DNA of 64,000 bases from Paramarasmius palmivorus. Its lineage: Eukaryota > Basidiomycota > Agaricomycetes > Agaricales > Marasmiaceae. Shown one piece after another: positions 56,902 through 64,000 of the stretch. Location of the stretch: assembly GCA_037176845.1 (NCBI GenBank), contig JAYKXP010000059.1, forward strand, positions 186,001 to 250,000. Direction: 5' to 3'. The translations under genes and the position numbers were made by a program. Position 1 is the stretch's first letter; every line of letters begins with the position of its first letter. Under the pieces are notes generated by a model. It made no database searches. It was not told the DNA's origin and was given only the letters and a program-made list of their open reading frames with translations.

Positions 56902-58759
56902 AGAATACTTTGGCGAATGGGAGAAGGAAGAAAGCTGGGTGTGCGTATTGGATACTGTAGCACGTAGCACGGTGAGTCCCTGAGCTCAAATCAAGGCTTC
57001 TATGCTCATAGAATGCCTACCTCGTAGTTTGGACCCATCACCAGAAGAAACAGGACATTCCTTGGTTCTCCAGATTGTGGAACCATCAACGGCTAACGGT
57101 CAGACGCAATATAAAAATCATGCGATTTGTATCGTCCAAAACCTTGCAAACTACAGTTATGGCAGTCGAATACCGAAGACATGGTTCATTCTTAGGCGAG
57201 CCTTTTGTTCGATGTTCCCTGTCGGAGGAGTTAGTCGAGATATTCATAGACCCTTTCTTAGCTCTCAGGATCTTCCTACAATATCAAGGGTCTCTATCAG
57301 ACGGCGCTGATCTCAAAGACTCAAACAGTACCATGTGCCAAAATGCATCGCCACGTACTGACTGGCGTCTTGTACGATAACTTTGGATGCCTCGGCGGTC
57401 AAGGTCCTCGCCGGACTGGAGCGTATACGCAAAGTGCTACATGTAGAAGATACTCAGAAATTTCAACAATGAAATGCGAAAGAACGACCGAGAACGGCTC
57501 ATCGTCTCTTCCCATTCAACTTCCCGCCATCAGGCTTTGGAGTCGGCGTCGTCAATAGAATCCGCACCGGGATAGGCACGCGAGCTTGTTCTCTAGGTTC
57601 TGGACATGGAGGTCCATTTTCTCATAGCCCGGCTGTTCGAATAGACTCACTATTCTGCACGCCAGGCTTTTGGGACTCCTTTGCCATCCCTGGCACATGG
57701 ATACAATGTGTTTCTCCACATCCATTGAACGGACCTGTGTTCAATCACGGAAAAAGGAACTGGACGTCGGTCGGTATGGTTGCCCGATCTAGATACATCA
57801 TTCTATATTGACTAGGTTTACGAACAGGTTTTCCAGCTTTTTGCCAGCCACCGATACTCTCCACACCAGTGTCTACATACTAACGACGATACGGGTTCAT
57901 TCGTGAAGCTGGGGTCTGGCGTATACTAGATCAGCATTAAAGCTTGATGCGGACAGGTACTTCTTTTCATTGTGTAGACTTTTAGAGCCTAGACTAATTA
58001 CTTGTTCTCGACAGCAACTTCTCGGTACCTTTTCTGTTATCGGTGGGCCATGCGATATCCTTCGTCAAAGCTCCAATACCGTTTCTCACCACAGCTCTAC
58101 GTATCAGATTCACAGCAACTGCTATTGTATCTACACGAGATGATCAATTACAACATTAGATCTTTTCTACTTCCCCTGCTTGTGCACTTTAGGCCACGCT
58201 CTATTGCTGAATCTTCCTACATCCCGGTTGGGAGCATATGCCGTTTCTGAACCACGACTTTTACGGATTAGGATCTTTGGAGTTGATGGGCCTGGGCGAC
58301 AGTGTATGGCTCCTCGTTTAGCCCTCTGGCTGAGAGGCAAGTTTTCCTTGTCAGTTTTATATGACTCGAACACTACCTCAAGGGACGTATTTTAGGCTTT
58401 TGGGGTGGATACCCGATAGAACACAAAAATCAGGCTGCATGATCCCATGTCCAACATCTGCGTCAACTTGACCACTCGGCTTCTCCCGAGATCCCTAAAA
58501 GCGCTGAAGGAAATCATCCACAAGATAGTTCTATTCTAGCTGACCACGACCATCGCTTCTGCATGAGTTTTTCTGTTTGTGAATTGCGATGTCTCTGATG
58601 AACACATGGACAGATATGCTGCTGAATATAAAGCTCCACCCAAGACCTCGTTCTCTATCCCAAGTTCCTCATCACATTTGGTATGTTGTCTCATATAGTG
58701 TTTATGATTTTTTGCTGATATAGCTACATATCTCCAAGCTTGAGCCGTACCCGAACGCT
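56902..58759. other. upstream region of family copy 4, no gene
   Basis: Non-coding, partly conserved with the region upstream of copy 3, most clearly at 57000-57190 and 58565-58759. No ORF has independent support. Confidence 0.5.
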
Positions 58760-61700
58760 ATGTCAGATAAACCGCAGGACTTCGGCGACACATTATCAAG
58801 CGGTATACAGGATGTTGCTGCCCTTCTCCCCCTACTCGGTACGGACCAATGTGAGCGACAGGCCGGCTCATCTCTCGAGAAGGGATATATGTATTCTGCC
58901 GCTTCCATTCTGTCCTTATTTGGTAGCCTCGGTATTGCCAAAGCAGGCTTCGCGACCTTCTTGGGCTCGATCGCGCACCCGCCATTTAACGGAGGCCGTT
59001 GGTTAGATAACGCTGGATTCACTACACCCGGATCTGTCACATCAATGGTGACTATTGATAAAGCTACTGGGTTATACGGTGCAGAAGCCAATCTGCGCAA
59101 GCTGTTGAAGGAGCAACACATCGATGATCCTCGGTTGATTTCTGGTTTCACATGGTCAGGATGGGACCGTTTGAGGCAGGAATGCGACAAGCCCGACTGG
59201 AAGGAGGGCGATAACCATTTCTTTGTGCGCCGCCCCATTTATTTGTTTGATTGGTGCTAATAGACCGAATCCACAGCTGTATCCTCTAGCAATGGCTCGT
59301 TTTCTGGTGGCTACCAACTTCCGTGAACTACAATGCACCGTAAAAGGAATGTGCAGGTGCCTCTACCGTAGTTGGAATTCCATGCTTATTGTCACATCCG
59401 GATTATCGGCAATCGTCAGCATGTTTCCTTACGTCTATCTTTCCAGCAGGCAATGGGGCACTCCGTTACCGTGGATTTATGCAGTGCTACGCTCCTTTGG
59501 GTCATTCTTATGTGTCGTGTGCATTCAATTGGCGCTACAGTTACGAATACACCACATCACCAGCATGTCTCTGGAGTGGTTGAAGATTAGGAAGAGAAAT
59601 GGCGAGGAACTTGAAGAACAGAACAAAGACGGACTTCTGCCTCTTGAGCAGCGTGCCCGTCAATACTTGGTTGACCAGAGCTCAGCATTGTCGAGAGCCG
59701 AGGAAGGCCATCGGTCGACACCAGATGACAACGTTCTTAGGGACCTTTTACGTGTCGATTGGTGGCTCGTCGGGTACCAGTTCTTGATAGCCACGGGTAT
59801 GGGGATGATCGTCGCCGGTTATGTTGGCTGTTTCAGCATCGTTGGGAAGACCAACGCTCCCGGTGGACCTTCCATCTGGTTTGCGCTAGAAGCGTCTCTC
59901 TCCCTCCTTCGCATCGCACTGTGGGGATGGAATGTTTCATGGGACGAGGGTACTAGGTTGATCATGAAGCTCGAACTCCATAGCTCACGGGATCCCTATT
60001 ATCCATTGATTACTTCGCCCCACACCAGTGAGGAGCTGGGTTTTGAGGCAAAGTCGAGTTCTCCAAAGCCCTTTACTGTGTTCAGTGAGGCCGAGTTCTT
60101 TGCGACAGCAAGTTCCTGGATCGGACCAGTCCAACGCCTTGGAGCAAATGCAGTCACTTTGTATTATGCAATGCTCGTCCATCGTGCCTGCAAGGACCTC
60201 AGTGTCACGATCCTTCTCACAGATTCCCGGTCATTTACATTCCTCTGCCACGGACATGACACCCAATCAGTCGCTGTATTTTCGTCGACGCTGGAGATAG
60301 TCCCTGGTGCCGGCTTGGTATGCTACCAAGTTATTCTCGGGCATCGCGTCGAGCGGGAAAATGACGGGTTTCTGAGAAGCCAGTTGTTTTATGACGTCCT
60401 ACGACATACCCAAACTCTCCGTGCTCGTCTCTTCACAGACGGTCAGAATAGACTGGATCTGCGATGGAATCTTCACCAATGCCTTCGTCTAACTTCTCAA
60501 AATCATCATGACGAGACTCGCATTTCTCCCGATAGTACTTCGTTGTCAGCGCATGACAAAGAATACATGGGCTTGCGAGAATTATGGAACTCTGCCGCGT
60601 CCGATTCTATTCGAAATAGACACCTCATCGAGGTCGATGCAACAGATCTCAGCGCACAAAGACAGGATGATTTCTACAGATCAGAAGTTCACACCCTGTT
60701 TGAGACTTCGATCTGTGAAATATACATCTGGACTTGTGAGCGGGAATTCAGCGACAGTAGGCGAATGCACGAGAAGCTCTCGTTGCAGCTGCATCCTGAG
60801 TGCTATCGTGCGATGGAGGCACGATTCACAATTCACATGCAGGGGGCGCTTTCGCGATATCAGAAATATGGATGGGATGATTCCGCCGCTTCCCAATTAA
60901 AGTCGAGAGCCGCACAACTCAAAGAGGCGTGGGCTTACCTGCGTGATACCCTTCGAAAGCTCAGGTCCCATGCACCTAATGACCTTCAGCGAGTGGTTCA
61001 GGGTCATTTTCAGGAAATACTTTGCCAAGGATTCGAATGTGAAAATTTGGTAACGGAGCTTGGTCACCTTTTTCTACCACCCTCAATCCATGGCTGCCTT
61101 GATGACCAGATACCCAGAGACAATTGTGTCTCTTCCTTGTGTTTTGCTCTCGAAACCGTCCGCAATACTCAACCATACTACTTTGATTCAAGCCCTTATC
61201 ATATGGTCGAACAGGCTCGAGGCACCTTGAATCTTCCACGTCTTCGGAGGAACAAGGATCTCTGTGCACTCGACATCAAGCTGGACAAAGAGAAACAAGA
61301 CAACGCCAAAGATTACCTGAATTCAATTGTTTACCCTGACCAGACTAGCAGCCATGCTCAAGGAGTACAGATGACAACCCTAATCTTCAGTGATTGTCAC
61401 AACATCTCTCCCGATATCAAAGGAGCGCTCACAGAACACATCACCGACCACCCGAATATTCTATACCTCGCCGGAACGGAATGCCCTTGTCCCGGGGACG
61501 ATTGCGAAGAGCCACACTGCAACGCAATCCTTGTAAATCGGGAGGCGTGGAAGGCCAGCGCAACACAAGGTACAACCTTTGCATACCGAGTCGGATTCGA
61601 AGGTCGATGGGATGCGGAAATCCAGTCTCGAGAAGATCACATCCAAGTAGATAAGTTTGGAAGATGCTTGATCCTATTTTATTGCCCCGATCGCCAGGGT

Positions 61701-62072
61701 AAAATCACCGTCACGCTATCGGTGCGCAACAAATATGACGAGCCAATCGTGCTCAAGTCGACTCTGATGTCGGACATGGACGATACACAGACTACAATAA
61801 ACGATCGAGTTATCCCTCATGAAGTGGAACAGGGCGAAGAACCAAAGGACGCTGTTTTGGATTTCTGGGATGTTCGGAAAGGTGTTGGGAAGATAGAAAT
61901 TCGGGAGGCCTCTAATAGAGCGTGGGAGGTACATGGTATTATAGAGGTGCAGTGGATGGACGGGAACGAAGCGGGGTCGATGAACAGAGCCCAAGCAGGG
62001 GAATGCAGGTATTTGGTTACAGCGCGGAGCCGTTATCGACGGCTCGTCACAGCATCCGTTGCCACGCGTTAG
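58760..62072 (+). CDS. five-segment membrane protein family, copy 4 (1086 residues)
   Basis: Exon 1 runs 58760-59224 (155 codons), then a 52-bp intron (GTGCGC..GCTAAT..TCCACAG, phase 0), and exon 2 runs 59277-62072 (932 codons with stop). Exon 2 enters in frame at LYPLAMARFLVATNF. The intron sits at the same place as in copy 3, with the donor one codon later, and the protein has the same length. Hydrophobic segments: about 43-72, 190-212, 220-246, 319-344 and 353-372. The C-terminal module starts at QMTTLIFSDC and has the Cys motif CPCPGDDCEEPHC near residue 890, followed by TTFAYRVGFEGRW and GRCLILFYCPDRQGKITVTL. No catalytic motif is recognised. The predicted position is in a membrane, with the 700-residue region on one face. 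Confidence 0.8.
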
Positions 62073-62457
62073 ACAGAGAACTTTGGAACCCATTTTGTTG
62101 AGATGGACAGATTCGACTGCACACCAAGATGTGTGGGGACCTTTTTTCGCCCTGTAAATGATCAGTTCGGTTTGGAGAAACCATCTTATGTGTTTAATTA
62201 AAGTTGCTGGTTCCTTGCCCTGACTTTCAAAGGTACCAGACTGAGATAAATCATAAAACGCAGTGTCCTGTGAAGTAAAGGATTAGCATCCCAATCAGAA
62301 CGCAGTCAGGACCCCGACATACTAATCCAAGGAAACTCGGCGCGGCGGTCGTCGGAATGACCAGAAAAAGGTTATCTCGAGGCTTGAAAGAGGAAATGAA
62401 CACAGTTTCCAAGTTGTCGTGGGCGTCGCGGTGAAAGCTGTCAACGACGGGCGCTTG

Positions 62458-63142
62458 TTCAAGCTCTCTTGTCCCCGTCCAGCATGTATCGTGTAGTCCG
62501 GCTACTCAACGTACTCAACGTTCAACGTTCAACCCCACTCGGGATTTCAGACCACAAAAAGATTGGGAAATGCATCACTGGCGAGAGATAGCTCGGGATC
62601 GTGAAAGGCCTGGGCGGAATGAATGAATGAATATTCGGTGTGTCGCCTTTTTCTTTCACCAGCCAGCTCAATATAAGCGTGCAGCACTATTAACAAGAAC
62701 CAAAGCTCAATAAGGTGAAATCCAACTTCCAAAGTCCGGAATTTGAGCGCTGATTCTCGCGGGTTTGCTAAAGATTCGGCTGGTCTCCATGAACAGTGGT
62801 GGAAATCTACGACGGTGGTGTTCAGCGTCTCTCAGAAGTCGGATGACGATTTCGAGTCAATACGGGAATCAGGAAAACTGGAATTCGTGAGTCTCGATAA
62901 CGTTGTACCACTGAACAAATCGTTGATTTCTCTTCGACAGCAACGTCTTCAAGACACTCACTACGACTTTTTTCCCCTCGTCAAGAACTTGATACACCCT
63001 ATGCCCGGGAGAGGCAATATATCATCATGAAAACACCTATCCAGATCATGAAGGTTCCCACTCGCAGAACCGATAAGGGTTAGCTTTCTTTTCGGATCTG
63101 CATGGTCTCAATGCTTACCACTTTGTTAGCAGCCCCTAGGAC
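62458..63142. other. region upstream of the C-terminal fragment gene
   Basis: A 95-codon plus frame (62743-63030) has no match to the N-terminal part of the membrane family and no clear exon link to 63143. It may be a degraded upstream part of copy 5. A CAACGT-rich short repeat (CAACGTACTCAACGTTCAAC) lies at about 62507-62526. Confidence 0.4.
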
Positions 63143-63952
63143 ATGCATGTGATCACCCGTTACTTCGATTGCAGACCTGCCTATGCATCCATCTCATTGG
63201 CACATCTCAACGTCCCAAGACTTATGACCAACCATAATTCAGCGACGGCTTTGGAATTAGTGTTGGACAGCCACGCCAAAGAAAATCCTAGAGAATATCT
63301 GTCCCTCATTAAATATCCCAACCAAGAGGACGATCAAGCAGCACAAATGACAACTCTCATTTTTCACTACTTCAACAATGAATCAGTTGACCTCAAAGTG
63401 GCGCTTGCAGATCACATCACCGAACATCCGCAAATCCTCTACCTCGCCGGAACGGTGTGCCATCAGCCTGGAGAAGATTGCGACGAGCCGCAATGCAAGG
63501 TGACCGTTGCAAATCGGGAGGCATGGAAGAACAGGATGGAAGAAAGCTTAGTTTTTGGGTATCGCGTGGGATTCGAAGGCTGCTTGGGTGGGCATGTCAA
63601 GGCGAAAGGAGATTATATCCAATTAAACGACACGGGAAGATGTCTGATTTTCTTTTATTGCCCAGGTCGGGGACAAATCACTGTCACGGTATCAGTGCGT
63701 TATACCAAAGCACCGAGCCCCACCGAGCTCAAGGCAACTTTGAAGTTTGACGTCGGTGGAACACCACTAACGGAGACGCGTGATGTTCCCGCTCGTGAAG
63801 ATGGACGCGAGGGAGAATTGGAGGGCGTTGTCTTCAGCTTTCCCAACATGCAGAGAGGGACGGGGAGAATCATGATAAGAAGGGACTGGGGGAACACATG
63901 GGAGATCTACGGACATGTAGAGCTGAAATGGAGAAGCAGCAGACCGGTATGA
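63143..63952 (+). CDS. family copy 5: stand-alone C-terminal module (269 residues)
   Basis: The frame MHVITRYFDCRPAYASISLA aligns along its whole length with the last 270 residues of copies 3 and 4: YFDxxPxH, LN[LV]PRL, QMTTLIF, EHI..HP.ILYLAGT, NREAWK, YRVGFEG, GRCLI.FYCP, and a final EIYGHVELKW in place of EVHGIIEVQW. The Cys motif is kept as CHQPGEDCDEPQC. No hydrophobic N-terminal part precedes it, so this is either a 5'-truncated paralogue or a soluble version of the module. The frame is intact over 269 codons, with no stop or frameshift, which suggests selection or a recent origin. The ATG at 63143 is the first in frame; an upstream exon could exist. Confidence 0.65.
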   Translation: MHVITRYFDCRPAYASISLAHLNVPRLMTNHNSATALELVLDSHAKENPREYLSLIKYPNQEDDQAAQMTTLIFHYFNNESVDLKVALADHITEHPQILYLAGTVCHQPGEDCDEPQCKVTVANREAWKNRMEESLVFGYRVGFEGCLGGHVKAKGDYIQLNDTGRCLIFFYCPGRGQITVTVSVRYTKAPSPTELKATLKFDVGGTPLTETRDVPAREDGREGELEGVVFSFPNMQRGTGRIMIRRDWGNTWEIYGHVELKWRSSRPV

Positions 63953-64000
63953 GAGAACGACGGTTCTGGGGGAAATTTTCGTATATTCCATCACAGTTTT

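Larger units (their letters stand above)
56696..62457 (+). repeat. segmental duplication, right block
   Basis: Partner of 49111-54712 (see that entry for anchors). Lies directly downstream in the same orientation, so the two form a tandem pair separated by about 2 kb. Confidence 0.75.

Noticed and set aside
1..64000. CRISPR arrays, bacterial operons, tRNA or rRNA genes
   Set aside because: No regularly spaced repeats and no recognisable RNA gene. Intron-rich genes show a fungal nuclear genome.

Overview
The window looks like a mushroom-forming basidiomycete (Agaricomycetes, probably Agaricales). Genes carry many 45-60 nt GT..AG introns. The content is typical of mushrooms: F-box/LRR-like genes, a fungalysin, a pore-forming lectin of the Laetiporus type, a HAUS6-like gene, a Ty3 retrotransposon and a Helitron. 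I had no tools. Exon models come from reading frames and splice signals, and every family name is from recognition, not a search.

Layout. 1-761 holds the 5' part of an F-box-like gene on the minus strand. 1553-2940 (minus) and 3242-5815 (plus) are divergent multi-exon genes of unknown function. 6229-13283 is a minus-strand Ty3/gypsy element with two 363-bp LTRs, an open gag and protease, and a decayed reverse transcriptase. 13511 to about 20 kb is a minus-strand Helitron with a recognisable 3' hairpin and CTAG end and a 1801-codon Rep-helicase frame broken once near its end. Its N-terminus seems to be chimeric with an upstream, host-like exon. 23-34 kb carries a long disordered protein, two F-box genes, small ORFs and an alpha/beta hydrolase. 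34986-36400 is a short HAUS6-like gene. 42437-44710 is a secreted M36 metallopeptidase and 46996-48049 a lectin/aerolysin-like protein.

The most striking signal is one gene family present five times (20420-22412, 36729-40142, 51077-54389, 58760-62072, and a C-terminal piece at 63143-63952). Open-frame calling splits each full copy into a small ORF (about 155-165 codons) and a large ORF (480-930 codons). In all four copies a plausible intron joins the two in frame, so I read them as single proteins of 645, 1081, 1086 and 1086 residues. Each has about five hydrophobic segments near the N-terminus, and the three long copies have a large soluble C-terminal region with a conserved three-cysteine motif. 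I do not recognise the family. Two copies sit in a 5.6-5.8 kb tandem segmental duplication that includes the upstream regions. One copy is cut short next to the Helitron and one is reduced to its C-terminal module, which suggests an actively expanding, birth-and-death family.

The two LTRs differ at 10 of 363 positions, and all 10 are transitions at CpG sites. The Helitron body also looks CpG-poor. This suggests methylation-linked decay of transposons at this locus.
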